Source: Verrucomicrobiota bacterium | Lineage (GTDB): Bacteria; Verrucomicrobiota; Verrucomicrobiia; Opitutales; Puniceicoccaceae | Assembly: GCA_038744685.1 (NCBI GenBank) | Contig: JBCDMB010000006.1 | Coordinates: forward strand, 86,131-150,130 | Length of the DNA: 64,000 nucleotides | Direction: 5' to 3' | The notes under the pieces: generated by a model | What the model saw: the letters and a program-made list of their open reading frames with translations, nothing else | What the model was told of the DNA's origin: nothing | The model's database searches: none | Made by a program: the position numbers and the translations under genes | Part shown: piece by piece, positions 9,016-18,430 of the stretch | Position numbering within the stretch: position 1 is the stretch's first letter | How the letters are laid out: every line of letters begins with the position of its first letter

Positions 9016-9075
9016 GTCTTCCCCGGATGCGTGAGAAGTGGGAAGACCAGATGCACGACTGAAGAGCGGTCGTGC
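9016..9075 (+). promoter_or_regulatory. Two hairpins in the rpsO-pnp intergenic leader
   Basis: Stem 1: GTCTTCCC (9016-9023) pairs with GGGAAGAC (9040-9047). Stem 2: GCACGAC (9053-9059) pairs with GTCGTGC (9069-9075). Both are perfect and lie 34 bp or more before the pnp start. In E. coli a hairpin at this place is cut by RNase III and lets PNPase control its own mRNA. A similar role here is inference from position and structure. Confidence 0.5.
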
Positions 9076-9108
9076 GCCCCCCACCCTCTTACAAGCAACG
9101 AAAAAGAT

Positions 9109-11250
9109 ATGGAACAAAAGCATACTGTCCGAGTTGAAGAACTTGGGCTCGAAATCGGAACCGGAAGTCTTGCCAACCTGGCAAACGGTTCAGTCACCCT
9201 TACCCTCGGCGAGACTACTCTATTTGCGAGTGCCTGCGCTGCTAAATCGCTCCGCCCCGGACAGGATTTTTTCCCTCTTACGGTCGACTACCGTGAGAAG
9301 TTTGCCGCTGCCGGACGCTTCCCAGGAGGATACTTCAAGCGGGAAGCGCGTCCAACCGAGAAGGAAATCCTGACGTCCAGACTCTGCGACCGTCCTCTGA
9401 GGCCGCTCTTTCCGAAGGGCTTTATGAACGAGGTTCAGGTAATCGGAATGGCCCTCTCGATCGACGGAATCCACGAGCCAGACATCCTCATGGTCAACGC
9501 TGCATCGGCCGCTCTGATGGTGTCGGATATTCCTTGGAATGGCCCTGTTGGTTGTGTTCGAGTGGCAGAAATCGATGGAGAATTCGTCGCCAACCCGACT
9601 CAGGATCAGATGTTCGACTCGACCTTGGACCTCATTTACGTGGGGAACGAAAAAGAGATGATGATGATCGAGGGAAGCGCTGACTTCATCTCCAAGGAAC
9701 GCTTTCAAGAAGCACTCCGTTTCGGTCAGGAAAAGATCCAACCAATCGTAGCCGCACAGAAGGAACTCGCTGCGAAAGTTACCAAGGCGAAGAGTGAGTT
9801 TGAACTCTACGTTCCTAGACCGGAAATCCTGGCCCTTTGTCGGGAGCTCTCTGGCAGCAAGCTGGAAGAGGCCATCTTCATCGCGGACAAACAGTCCCGA
9901 GGTGAGGCAGTAGGCAAGATCAAGGAGGAAGTCTCAGAAGCCGTAAAAGAAAAGGTCGGCGAGGAAGACTTCGATCCGGATCAGATCTCCCTCTCTTTCG
10001 AAGTGCTTCAGGAAGAAGTCTACCGCTCGAACATTTTAGAGAAGGGCAAGCGAGCCGACGGTCGCGCTCCGGGTGACCTTCGCGAAATTTCAGCCACTAC
10101 TGGCGTTTTGCCGAAGGTGCATGGCACGTCCATCTTCAATCGTGGAGAGACCCAGGCACTCGTCTACGCAACTCTTGGTACCAGCAAGGACACCCAAGAG
10201 CTAGACGCCCTCACCGGCGGCGCCAGTGCGAAGTCCTTTTACCTTCATTACAATTTCCCTCCTTATTCGGTAGGAGAAACTGGTAGGTTTGGTTTCACCG
10301 GTCGGCGCGAGATTGGACATGGCGCACTCGCTGAACGCTCCCTTCTTCCCATTATTCCCACCGAAGAAGAGTTCCCCTATGCAATCCGAGTGGTTTCGGA
10401 GATTATGGGATCGAACGGATCGACTTCCATGGCCAGTATCTGTGGCGGCTGTCTTGCGCTGATGGATGCAGGTGTGCCGATAACAGGGATGGTTGCAGGT
10501 ATCTCCGCGGGACTCGTCACCGACATGGACGAAAGCGGTGCGATCAAGAGCCACAAAGTCCTCACTGATATTATCGGTGCAGAAGATCACTTTGGAGATA
10601 TGGACTTCAAGATCGCCGGAACAAAGGACGGTATCACCGGTTTCCAGCTGGACCTGAAGATTCAAGGCCTGCCTTTCGACATTGCTGATGAAGCCATTGA
10701 GGCTGCGACCGAAGCGCGTTTGAAGATCCTCGACAAAATGGCTGAGGCGATGCCTGCGCCGCGTTCGGAGATCAATCCGAACGCTCCGCGAATCCATTCG
10801 ATGAAGATCGATCCGGATAAAATCGGCGCCTTGATCGGTCCGGGCGGAAAGAACATCCGTCGGATTCAAGAGCTCACCGGTGCCGACATCGACATCAACG
10901 AAGACAACAGCGGACGCCTCCTCGTCTTCGCCCAAGGCGCAGATACTCTGAAGCGCGCGATTGAAGAAATCGATCTCTGCACGGCCGAGATCGAAGTCGG
11001 ACGCATCTACAAAGGAATCGTGCGTGGAGTGAAAGACTTTGGTGCTTTCGTTGAATGCCTGCCCGGAAAGGAAGGCCTCTGCCACATTTCCGAACTCGCT
11101 GATTTCCGGGTCGCGAAGACGGAAGACGTAGCCAAACTCGGCGATGAACTGGTCGTGAAGTGCATTGGCATCGACGACAAAGGCCGGGTCAAGCTCAGCC
11201 GCAAAGCGGCCATGGCCGAAGCCGAAGGCGGCGACGAAGACGAGTCCTAA
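9109..11250 (+). CDS. pnp: Polyribonucleotide nucleotidyltransferase (PNPase)
   Basis: The start at 9109 ([16 protein letters not shown]) gives 713 residues, the usual size; an in-frame upstream start at 9031 would add 26 unlikely residues overlapping the leader hairpins. PNPase degrades RNA 3' to 5' with phosphate. Two RNase PH domains are present ([37 protein letters not shown]), then a KH domain ([20 protein letters not shown], about residues 570-625) and an S1 domain ([19 protein letters not shown], about 635-705). A strong terminator follows 30 bp after the stop. Confidence 0.98.
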   Translation: MEQKHTVRVEELGLEIGTGSLANLANGSVTLTLGETTLFASACAAKSLRPGQDFFPLTVDYREKFAAAGRFPGGYFKREARPTEKEILTSRLCDRPLRPLFPKGFMNEVQVIGMALSIDGIHEPDILMVNAASAALMVSDIPWNGPVGCVRVAEIDGEFVANPTQDQMFDSTLDLIYVGNEKEMMMIEGSADFISKERFQEALRFGQEKIQPIVAAQKELAAKVTKAKSEFELYVPRPEILALCRELSGSKLEEAIFIADKQSRGEAVGKIKEEVSEAVKEKVGEEDFDPDQISLSFEVLQEEVYRSNILEKGKRADGRAPGDLREISATTGVLPKVHGTSIFNRGETQALVYATLGTSKDTQELDALTGGASAKSFYLHYNFPPYSVGETGRFGFTGRREIGHGALAERSLLPIIPTEEEFPYAIRVVSEIMGSNGSTSMASICGGCLALMDAGVPITGMVAGISAGLVTDMDESGAIKSHKVLTDIIGAEDHFGDMDFKIAGTKDGITGFQLDLKIQGLPFDIADEAIEAATEARLKILDKMAEAMPAPRSEINPNAPRIHSMKIDPDKIGALIGPGGKNIRRIQELTGADIDINEDNSGRLLVFAQGADTLKRAIEEIDLCTAEIEVGRIYKGIVRGVKDFGAFVECLPGKEGLCHISELADFRVAKTEDVAKLGDELVVKCIGIDDKGRVKLSRKAAMAEAEGGDEDES

Positions 11251-11280
11251 GCCCTCCTCGCAAGGATCTCATTTTGCAGA

Positions 11281-11308
11281 GCCCGGCGAACTTTCGCCGG
11301 GCTTTTTT
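11281..11308 (+). terminator. Rho-independent terminator of rpsO-pnp
   Basis: GCCCGGCGAA and TTCGCCGGGC form a perfect inverted repeat, directly followed by six T residues (11303-11308). It lies 30 bp after the pnp stop. Confidence 0.93.
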
Positions 11309-11327
11309 ATGATCATTGAAGATAGCT

Positions 11328-11431
11328 GGAGGGACGCCGGCCTCGGCGTCCGCTGTTTCGTCCAGAAGGAAAAAGCGGACATCGGAGCCTGCCCGCCGAA
11401 GCCTCGGCGAAGGAGGAGACGATGTCCCTTC
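11328..11431. repeat. REP-like palindrome pair
   Basis: Begins GGAGGGACGCCGGCCTCGGC (a GC-rich self-complementary arm) and ends GACGATGTCCCTTC, matching the outer arms of the 27-45 kb REP pairs; the middle holds GCGGACATCGGAGCC. It lies between the pnp terminator and the peptide-binding protein gene and covers most of that gap. Confidence 0.6.
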
Positions 11432-11508
11432 ATGGATACCGGTTTTCTCCCAAAATCCGATCCGATCCGATTTGCACCCAGTCTAAAATTCGCCAGCCTT
11501 CTACAGTC

Positions 11509-13428
11509 ATGGATCATTCCTCTCATCCGTTTACCAAACCAATCGGCCTACTTCTCCTCACGATGTCAGCGTTTCTTCTGTCCGCTTGCGCCCCTGCTTC
11601 GGACAGTGAGAACGAGGCCGCTGTAGCCGAAGACGTGGTCTCACCCGAAGAATACTACGCCGCGAATCCCGAGTTTTTCCGCTTTTCCACACTCGAGGAA
11701 CTACCCTCCGACCTGAATTGGCAGGATGGAATGGATCAGCCAGTGTTTTCATCTCCCGATGCCATTCGTGGAGGAACGCTACGTGCCTTTATGCTCAATT
11801 TCCCACCAACCGTTCGGCTGGTGGGTCCCGACGCCAACCACTCCATGCGGAGCGTCTTTTTGGACGATAATTCTGTCAGACTCACAACCCGCCACCCTGT
11901 AACTGGAAAGTTCTTCGCGGCTCTGGCCGAAGAATGGGCAGAGTCCGATGACAAGCAAACCGTCTATTATCGCCTCCGGCCGGAAGCGACTTTTTCTGAC
12001 GGGGAACCGGTCACTACCGACGACTACTTCTATCTTTTTTACTTCATGCAGTCTCCCTACATCAGAGACTTGTGGTACAACAACTGGTACACGGAACAGT
12101 TTGATGGGATCACCCGATACGACGATCGGACCTTTGCAATTCATCTTTCCGGTCCGAAGCCGGAGCCACTCCAAGTGATCGATCTCAAACCCGTTCCAGC
12201 GCACTTTCACGGAACGATGGGTCCCGACTGGGTAACAACCAACCAATGGAGGTTTGAACCTACTACAGGACCCTACGAGCTGAGACCGGAGAACAGACGC
12301 CAGCGGTCGATCCGAATGACGCGGGTCGAGAACTGGTGGGCTGACGACCACAAGTTTTACCGCAACCGTTATAACCCAACCGCGAAACTCTACGAAGTAG
12401 TTCCGGACTTCAACCTTGCCTATGAACGATTCAAGAAAGGCGACTTTGACCTATTTGGTTTGTCTCTACCTGAGTTCTGGTATGAGCGTTCCGAAGGAGT
12501 TCCTGAGTTCGAAAGAGGCCTCATTCGAAAGGCCGTCTTTTACAACGATATTCCTCAACCGAGCGTTGGGCTATGGATCAACTCAGCCAAACCTCTTCTA
12601 AGTGACCTTAACATCCGAAAGGGAATTCAGCATGCGACCAACTATGATCGCGTCATCAACCGACATTTTCGGGGTGACTTCTCTCGACTCAACACGAGTG
12701 CCGATGGATTCGGGGAGTTTACCCATCCGGAACTCCGTGCCCGTGAGTTCTCACCAGAGAAGGCCCGCCAATACTTTGCGGAAGCGGGGTTCACTGAACA
12801 AGGACCCGACGGCATCCTTCGAAACAGTGAAGGCCAAAGACTTGGTTTCAGCCTTCTCGTCTCAGAAGGTCCACGTGTCGACGTCGCTCAAATTCTCAAA
12901 GAAGAAGCCAGAAAAGCAGGCCTTGATCTCACGATATTGGCCCTAGAGCCTACTTCAGCATTTAAGCAGGTACTCGAAAAACAGCACGATATTGTTTTGA
13001 GCGGATGGAACAGCACACTTCCCTATCCTCGCTACTGGGAGGGATTTCACTCCTCCAACGCGAATGTTCCTCAAACCAACAACATCTCCAACACGGCGAT
13101 TCCAGAAATGGACGTCTTAATCGATCAATATCGTGAATCTACTAACCTTGAAGAGAAAATCGCCCTTGCCCATCGCCTGGAAGAGTTTGTTCATGAGGAC
13201 GCTGCTTTCGTTCCAGGAACAAAGGTTCCCTTTTACAGAGTGGCCTTCTGGGCATGGATTCGCTTTCCGGAACACTTCGATGTTCGCCTGAGCGAGTCCG
13301 CTGGACACCACGGCCTTTTCTGGATCGATCCAGAATTAAAAGAGGAGATTTTGGACGAACGGAGAGGCAACTCGCAGCGGCCCAACGACATTCTAGTGTT
13401 CGACGAATGGAAAGACCCAGAGATCTGA
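11509..13428 (+). CDS. Lipoprotein peptide-binding protein of an ABC transporter (SBP family 5)
   Basis: 639 residues from the start at 11509. A lipoprotein signal (LTMSAFLLSAC) places acylation at the Cys of LLSAC. The mature part follows the family-5 extracellular binding protein pattern: GGTLRAFMLNFPPTVRLVGP, LAEEWAESDDKQTVYYRLRP, ATFSDGEPVTTDDYFYLF and a C-terminal lobe with RKGIQHATNYDRVI. It resembles YejA/OppA-type proteins that deliver peptides to a permease. Its stop (TGA) is followed one base later by the ruvA start, so the two genes are translationally coupled, which is an odd functional pairing. No permease gene is adjacent. Confidence 0.9.
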   Translation: MDHSSHPFTKPIGLLLLTMSAFLLSACAPASDSENEAAVAEDVVSPEEYYAANPEFFRFSTLEELPSDLNWQDGMDQPVFSSPDAIRGGTLRAFMLNFPPTVRLVGPDANHSMRSVFLDDNSVRLTTRHPVTGKFFAALAEEWAESDDKQTVYYRLRPEATFSDGEPVTTDDYFYLFYFMQSPYIRDLWYNNWYTEQFDGITRYDDRTFAIHLSGPKPEPLQVIDLKPVPAHFHGTMGPDWVTTNQWRFEPTTGPYELRPENRRQRSIRMTRVENWWADDHKFYRNRYNPTAKLYEVVPDFNLAYERFKKGDFDLFGLSLPEFWYERSEGVPEFERGLIRKAVFYNDIPQPSVGLWINSAKPLLSDLNIRKGIQHATNYDRVINRHFRGDFSRLNTSADGFGEFTHPELRAREFSPEKARQYFAEAGFTEQGPDGILRNSEGQRLGFSLLVSEGPRVDVAQILKEEARKAGLDLTILALEPTSAFKQVLEKQHDIVLSGWNSTLPYPRYWEGFHSSNANVPQTNNISNTAIPEMDVLIDQYRESTNLEEKIALAHRLEEFVHEDAAFVPGTKVPFYRVAFWAWIRFPEHFDVRLSESAGHHGLFWIDPELKEEILDERRGNSQRPNDILVFDEWKDPEI

Positions 13429-13429
13429 A

Positions 13430-14023
13430 ATGATCGTTTATCTCGAAGGAGAACTGCTCCACTCCACTCCGTTACACGCGGTCATTCTTGCCAACGGCGT
13501 TGGCTACGGAGTTCACATTCCCTTGCGGGTCTCAGAGGGTCTTCCGGCGAAAGGCGGATCGGTAAAGCTACACATCCGTCAGGTTTTCCGCGAGGACTCT
13601 GCCGATCTTTTCGGTTTCTTCGATGCAACGGAGCGGGATTTCTTCGACCTCCTTACCAAGGTTTCCGGGATTGGACCCAAAACTGCGCTCACGCTGTTGA
13701 GCCGCGTTCCTGCAGAATCACTCGCCTCAGGAATCGCTTCCAGCGATACGATAATGCTTTCGCAATGCCCGGGCATTGGGAAAAAGACCGCCGAACGAAT
13801 CGTTGTCGAACTTCGGGATAAAGTCCCCTCCTTCGGTATTCCATCGAGTCCTGCTGGAGTCCCCGAAGATACAAACGGCCAGGCAATGATCGAGGAAGCC
13901 GCCGCTGCTCTGGTCACTCTCGGTTTCAAACCAGTCGATGCGAAGAAAGCCGTGGAGCGGAGCCTGAGAACAGTCGGCGACAGTCCGACTACTGAGAAAT
14001 TGGTCAAGCTTTCCTTGCGATAG
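13430..14023 (+). CDS. ruvA: Holliday junction branch migration protein RuvA
   Basis: 197 residues. The N-terminal OB fold (MIVYLEGELLHSTPLHAVIL) is followed by two helix-hairpin-helix motifs (LTKVSGIGPKTALTLLS; LSQCPGIGKKTAERIVVELRD) and a short C-terminal UBA-like domain (AAAALVTLGFKPVDAKKAVE). RuvA tetramers bind four-way junctions and load the RuvB motor. The domain set is complete. ruvB and ruvC are not next to it. Confidence 0.97.
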   Translation: MIVYLEGELLHSTPLHAVILANGVGYGVHIPLRVSEGLPAKGGSVKLHIRQVFREDSADLFGFFDATERDFFDLLTKVSGIGPKTALTLLSRVPAESLASGIASSDTIMLSQCPGIGKKTAERIVVELRDKVPSFGIPSSPAGVPEDTNGQAMIEEAAAALVTLGFKPVDAKKAVERSLRTVGDSPTTEKLVKLSLR

Positions 14024-14166
14024 ACGCGGAAAGACGAAGAGGAGTGCCCTCTGCTCCTTGACTGCCTCGTACGGGAATGAGCGACTCGTTCACGCAATCA
14101 TCTTTGTCCGATTGCACTGGGATCGTTCTTGTCAGCCCCATCGTAGCGTTTTTATTCTACTTTTCG

Positions 14167-14637
14167 ATGCGAGTCGCTTTCCCAGTAGCCTTTTTCCTGC
14201 TTCCCTTTGTTCTCATCGCTGACGACGATTGGTTGACCGAGCTACCCATCTTCGATGTCGAGTACTATTCGGAGGCACATCCCGACCTACAACGCGCTTT
14301 CCGCGGGGACGAACGGGAACTCAAGAAACACTGGTTGCGTTTTGGAATCGAAGAAGGCCGTTCCAGCTCACCCGTGATGGACGTGAAATGGTATGTCGCA
14401 ATGAATCCGGATCTTCAGAGAGCTTTCGGACCACGGAACTATCGGGACTCTTTGAAACATTGGATCGATAACGGGTTGCCCGAGGGGAGAGCCGCACATC
14501 CCCAGTTCGACCCCCGCTGGTACATCCAGTCGAATCCGGATGTAGCTGCTGCCTTCGGAGCGCGAAACTACGAGCGAGCTGTGCGCCACTATCTATTCGA
14601 TGGGCGTAAGGAAGGACGACTGGGTGCGTTGCCCTAA
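14167..14637 (+). CDS. Small exported protein with three NPDLxxAFG repeats
   Basis: The start at 14167 gives a clear signal peptide (MRVAFPVAFFLLPFVLIA); the frame is open upstream to 14077. The mature protein is almost entirely three repeats of about 42 residues with core D..yY...NPDLqrAFg...y..alkHWi..GlpEGR. Modules of this kind appear in multiples in large secreted enzymes and adhesins of marine bacteria. Here they stand alone in a 156-residue protein. No catalytic motif is visible. It is followed by a convergent DUF2062 gene. Function unknown; possibly a wall or polysaccharide ligand. Confidence 0.7.
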   Translation: MRVAFPVAFFLLPFVLIADDDWLTELPIFDVEYYSEAHPDLQRAFRGDERELKKHWLRFGIEEGRSSSPVMDVKWYVAMNPDLQRAFGPRNYRDSLKHWIDNGLPEGRAAHPQFDPRWYIQSNPDVAAAFGARNYERAVRHYLFDGRKEGRLGALP

Positions 14638-14667
14638 TAACGAATTTGGCAAGTAGAGTCGCAACCT

Positions 14668-15342
14668 TCAGTTCTTTTTCGCCCGATCACTCTTTAGGGC
14701 TTCGCCAGCTACTTTCGTGTAGGGTGGTTTGTAACGCTCAATGACAATCTTGTAAATCCAGCAGGAGATAAACCCGGCCACCAGCCCAACGAGGAGCCCA
14801 CCTAGAAAGGTGCCGCCGACCAACCTTCCAACAATATCGGTCACGACGCTGGACCCGGTCTCACGGGTGCGTTCGATGATGAAGCCAAAGGTCTCTTTAA
14901 AATTAAGACCCTTGTTCGACGCTTCTGCAATTAACTCGCCGTAACGCACCGGCGATTCGCCAAAAAAAATCCTCAGGAAAAAGTTCCCAACCAGAAAATT
15001 AAAGTACCAAAGAGGAAGAACTGTGACAGGATTGGATACGAGTTGCAGAGCCACCATAATCATCAGGTTTGCTCGAAACGAGAGAGCCAGCAGAAACGCG
15101 AGGAGGATCTGAAGTCCATAGAGAGGGACAAGCGTCAAGACCCAGCCGACATAAAACGCCGGATACACTTCGCTCCTTCGAAACGACCACAAGTAAGCCT
15201 TTTTTCGAGCGGTGTTCGCAAACCAACTCAACACAGGGTAACGGTGAAGGGTCGCGCGACGAGGAAGAGGTCGTAGAAGACGTTTGACCCGTCGAATTCG
15301 GGAAAACCGTTCTTCGCGAAGTCTCTTCTCCTCTTCGTTCAT
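14668..15342 (-). CDS. DUF2062-type membrane protein
   Basis: 224 residues. The hydrophobic core (YPAFYVGWVLTLVPLYGLQI, then LLAFLLALSFRANLMIMVAL and QLVSNPVTVLPLWYFNF) fits the DUF2062 family, which has a basic N-terminus and three to four membrane helices, a last one being near residues 175-200. It ends with a charged tail. It follows glycerate kinase by 8 bp, so it is probably the last gene of the rodA-rng-glxK cluster on this strand. Biochemical role is not known for the family. Confidence 0.8.
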   Translation of the reverse strand: MNEEEKRLREERFSRIRRVKRLLRPLPRRATLHRYPVLSWFANTARKKAYLWSFRRSEVYPAFYVGWVLTLVPLYGLQILLAFLLALSFRANLMIMVALQLVSNPVTVLPLWYFNFLVGNFFLRIFFGESPVRYGELIAEASNKGLNFKETFGFIIERTRETGSSVVTDIVGRLVGGTFLGGLLVGLVAGFISCWIYKIVIERYKPPYTKVAGEALKSDRAKKN

Positions 15343-15350
15343 TCGACTCT

Positions 15351-16571
15351 TTACCGTGTCGTCCAGTCACGAACAACCTCTTCCAGTCGGCCTTTCGCCC
15401 TCTCAAACGCTTCCGATAGACTCCATTCAGGATTGGAAAGTTGGTAACAGGAACAATCACCCAGCTCGTCTGACAAAGCGTCTGCGATTCCGTCCTCAAT
15501 AATCCCGGCAATCACAACCGAACGAAGATCGGATCGTGCAGCGGACCGCAGGAGGGCTACCGGGCCTTTACCACTCAGCGAACCCTTATCCAGTTTACCC
15601 TCGCCAGTAAAGAGCCAGTCCGCCGCCTCAAGCTTCGCGGGCAATCCCATCCACTCGGAAACCAAGGAAAATCCCGGCACAATCCTTGTCTGCGTCAGGG
15701 CAGAAAGGCCAAAAGCAATACCACCGGCGGCCCCCATTCCCGGAGAGGAAGGATCAGGAGAGAGCCTGGAGCTACTAGCGAGAAGCAATGCCAATCGCTC
15801 TACCGCCGACTCCATCTCAGCAACAGCCTTTAGGCCCTTCTGCGGTCCGAAAACGTGGGTCGCACCTGCCTCTCCAAGTAGTGGACTCTCTACATCCGAA
15901 GCGATCAACACCGGCGGGAGAGACTGGGCCGAAGAGAATTCAATCGCATCAATCTCAGAGAATTGGGCCGGAGTGATTCCAAACGATTTCCGCAGAAGAG
16001 GGTTGATCTCTCGATCCGCATCACCCAAATCCTCTGGTCGAGGGGTAAACCCTCTCCTACTCGTAAACTCAACCCCCAATGCTTCCAAAACTCCTGCCCC
16101 ACAGTCGTTGGTCGCACTTCCTCCGACTCCAAGAAGAATCAGATCCGCCCCGTCGTCTGCTGCGATGCGAATGAGCTCACCCGTACCGTAAGTGCTCGTC
16201 TTCCAAGGATCTCGTTCGGACGGATCGAGCAGCAACAAACCACTGGCTGAAGCCATTTCGACAACCGCAATCCGCTTCCCGTCTTCGAGACCGACCAGAC
16301 CGCGGGCAGTCTCGGTGAGATCCGAGGAGTCGACCCAGCCAATCGGAGCCGACAGCGGACGGCCAAGAGGATCTACGATCTCGTGCCACTCAAGGTATCC
16401 ACCAGCTCCTTCCGTAAGTATGGAGCAAAAGCCTTCGCCTCCGTCAGTCAGAGGTGCCTCATCAATCACCGCTTCCGGCAAGGCTGACCGTAACGTAGCG
16501 GATGTCACAGTGCAGGCCTCCCCCGCAGTCATGGCACCTTTGAATTTGTCGAAGGCAAGGAGGATTCTCAT
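15351..16571 (-). CDS. Glycerate kinase (GarK/GlxK family)
   Basis: 406 residues. The opening MRILLAFDKFKGAMTAGEAC matches the GarK family start (SfKgs.sa.ea), followed by PLTDGGEGF and LLGVGGSATNDCGAGVLEAL. The C-terminal block LFTGEGKLDKGSLSGKGPVA is also diagnostic. The enzyme phosphorylates glycerate with ATP for entry into lower glycolysis; whether it yields 2- or 3-phosphoglycerate is not decided here. It is about 25 residues longer than typical. It sits 8 bp after ribonuclease G, an arrangement without obvious metabolic logic. Confidence 0.93.
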   Translation of the reverse strand: MRILLAFDKFKGAMTAGEACTVTSATLRSALPEAVIDEAPLTDGGEGFCSILTEGAGGYLEWHEIVDPLGRPLSAPIGWVDSSDLTETARGLVGLEDGKRIAVVEMASASGLLLLDPSERDPWKTSTYGTGELIRIAADDGADLILLGVGGSATNDCGAGVLEALGVEFTSRRGFTPRPEDLGDADREINPLLRKSFGITPAQFSEIDAIEFSSAQSLPPVLIASDVESPLLGEAGATHVFGPQKGLKAVAEMESAVERLALLLASSSRLSPDPSSPGMGAAGGIAFGLSALTQTRIVPGFSLVSEWMGLPAKLEAADWLFTGEGKLDKGSLSGKGPVALLRSAARSDLRSVVIAGIIEDGIADALSDELGDCSCYQLSNPEWSLSEAFERAKGRLEEVVRDWTTR

Positions 16572-16579
16572 GACTCCCT

Positions 16580-18340
16580 CTAGTGCAGCTCCCGTCCTGT
16601 CTTTCCATCGAGAATCTTGAAATTCTCAACGTGATAGGACGGATCTGCACGGAACGAAAGGTTCACATTATAACTACGCTCCAATTCAATCAGATGCGCC
16701 TCGTCCTCAGCCCGAAGCCTCTCCAGATTCACCGGATGAAGAAGAATCCGCAGGAAGAGAGGATCCTCGACTGAATTTGAGGCTCGAGCATGCCGCGAAA
16801 CGCTCACGAGCCTTCTTTGAATTTCTACGCTGATCGTGCGAGCAGACTTTACAATACCACGACCGTTGCAGTAGGGGCACGAAGTGTAGATTCCGCTGGA
16901 ATGACTTTCCTTGTGGCGCTGGCGACTCATCTGAAGAAGCCCTAGTTGAGAGATGGGAAGGACATGGCTCTTCGCCGCGTCACGGGCCATCTCTTGCCTC
17001 ATCTTCTGGTAAACGGCGTTGCGATCCCGCTTTTGCTTCATGTCAATAAAGTCGATCACAATCAGGCCACCAATGTTCCTCAGGCGGATTTGGCGCGCCA
17101 CCTCTGCGGCCGCTTCGAGGTTTGCCCGAACGATGAAGTCTTTCCCGTCCTTTGAACCACCCTTGTGACCTCCAGTGTTCACATCGACGGAGACCATGGC
17201 CTCCGTTTCCTCGATCACAATTTCTCCACCACTGGGAAGCGGCACCTTCCGCATAAAGGTCTGCTCGATTTGGCGTTCTACATTGAACCGCTCGAAGATC
17301 GGAATGTTCTCCTTGAAAATCGCAATCTTTGCTTTCGAACGACTGGAGATCTGACCCACTAAATCCAACATCCGGGAGTGGTCGTCAGGATTGTCAATGA
17401 TCACCCGATCAATGTCCTCCGTCAAAAAGTCACGCACCGTTCTTTCCACCAAATCAGGCTCCCGATAGAGACAAACCGGCTTATTCGAAGAGTTCATCTT
17501 CTCTTGGATCTCCTCCCACTTCTTCAGCAGTAAGTGGAGGTCGCGAACGAAGTAACGATCCTTCTTTCCTTCCCCGGCCGTTCGGATAATCACCCCCATA
17601 CCTTCTGGGATGGTAAGGTCACGCAGGATTCGCTTCAGGCGTCCGCGCTCCTCCTTATCCGCTATTTTTCGTGAGATTCCACATTGCCCGGAAAAAGGCA
17701 TAAGAACAATGAAACGGCCCGGAAGAGCGATGTTAGTCGTAGTGCGCGGTCCCTTGCTTCCTATCGTTGCTTTGGTGATCTGGACAACGATATCAGAGCC
17801 GACCGGATACTTCTTGGGTATATCTTTAACGGTGATCTTTTCGCCGGCTTTGTCGTTGTTCTTCGTATTCTTATTGTCACGGACGATCTCAATCGAATTG
17901 TCGTTCGCCGCCGGAAGAATATCCCAATAGTGAAGGAAAGCATTCTTGGGCTCGCCGATGTCAACGAAGGCCGCCTTCAAACCCGGCTCAAGGTTCTGAA
18001 TCTTACCTTTGTAGATCGTTCCGACCATCCGATCGTCCCCCTGACGCTCGACTTCAAATTTCTCGAGCACCCCGTTTCGCAAAAGGGCTACCCGCGTCTC
18101 GAGCGGTTCGGAATTGATGACCAACTCTGCAAAGTCCTTCTTTTCCTTGCGTAAAGCCCGGACAATCCGGGTAACCATTGGTTGTTTCTTTGAACGCTTG
18201 TCGGCGTCTCCCTTCAGCTTTTCCTCCGGTATGACCTCGATAGGCTTTTCTACCGGAGGCTTTTCCAACTCATCCAGATGGGTTGTATCTTCCTTGTTCT
18301 CGGCTGCTGGTGAGGTTGGGGATTCTGGTGATGATTCCAT
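16580..18340 (-). CDS. rng: Ribonuclease E/G family endoribonuclease
   Basis: 586 residues. After a charged, Pro/Glu-rich leader of about 60 residues comes the S1-like region ([20 protein letters not shown]), then the catalytic core with [20 protein letters not shown] and [18 protein letters not shown], and the zinc-link motif SCPYCNGRG. RNase E/G cleaves single-stranded RNA 5' of AU-rich sites in mRNA decay and rRNA maturation. It lacks the long C-terminal degradosome scaffold, so RNase G-like is the better name. It lies 90 bp downstream of rodA, as rng often does near cell-shape genes. Confidence 0.95.
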   Translation of the reverse strand: MESSPESPTSPAAENKEDTTHLDELEKPPVEKPIEVIPEEKLKGDADKRSKKQPMVTRIVRALRKEKKDFAELVINSEPLETRVALLRNGVLEKFEVERQGDDRMVGTIYKGKIQNLEPGLKAAFVDIGEPKNAFLHYWDILPAANDNSIEIVRDNKNTKNNDKAGEKITVKDIPKKYPVGSDIVVQITKATIGSKGPRTTTNIALPGRFIVLMPFSGQCGISRKIADKEERGRLKRILRDLTIPEGMGVIIRTAGEGKKDRYFVRDLHLLLKKWEEIQEKMNSSNKPVCLYREPDLVERTVRDFLTEDIDRVIIDNPDDHSRMLDLVGQISSRSKAKIAIFKENIPIFERFNVERQIEQTFMRKVPLPSGGEIVIEETEAMVSVDVNTGGHKGGSKDGKDFIVRANLEAAAEVARQIRLRNIGGLIVIDFIDMKQKRDRNAVYQKMRQEMARDAAKSHVLPISQLGLLQMSRQRHKESHSSGIYTSCPYCNGRGIVKSARTISVEIQRRLVSVSRHARASNSVEDPLFLRILLHPVNLERLRAEDEAHLIELERSYNVNLSFRADPSYHVENFKILDGKTGRELH

Positions 18341-18430
18341 GATGTTTTCCTTTTTTTGGGTGTGTTGTCATGGAGAACCCTTTCCGGCTGTCTTGTCCGC
18401 AAGCTTCTGGATATGGTGCCAGTCGTCTCA

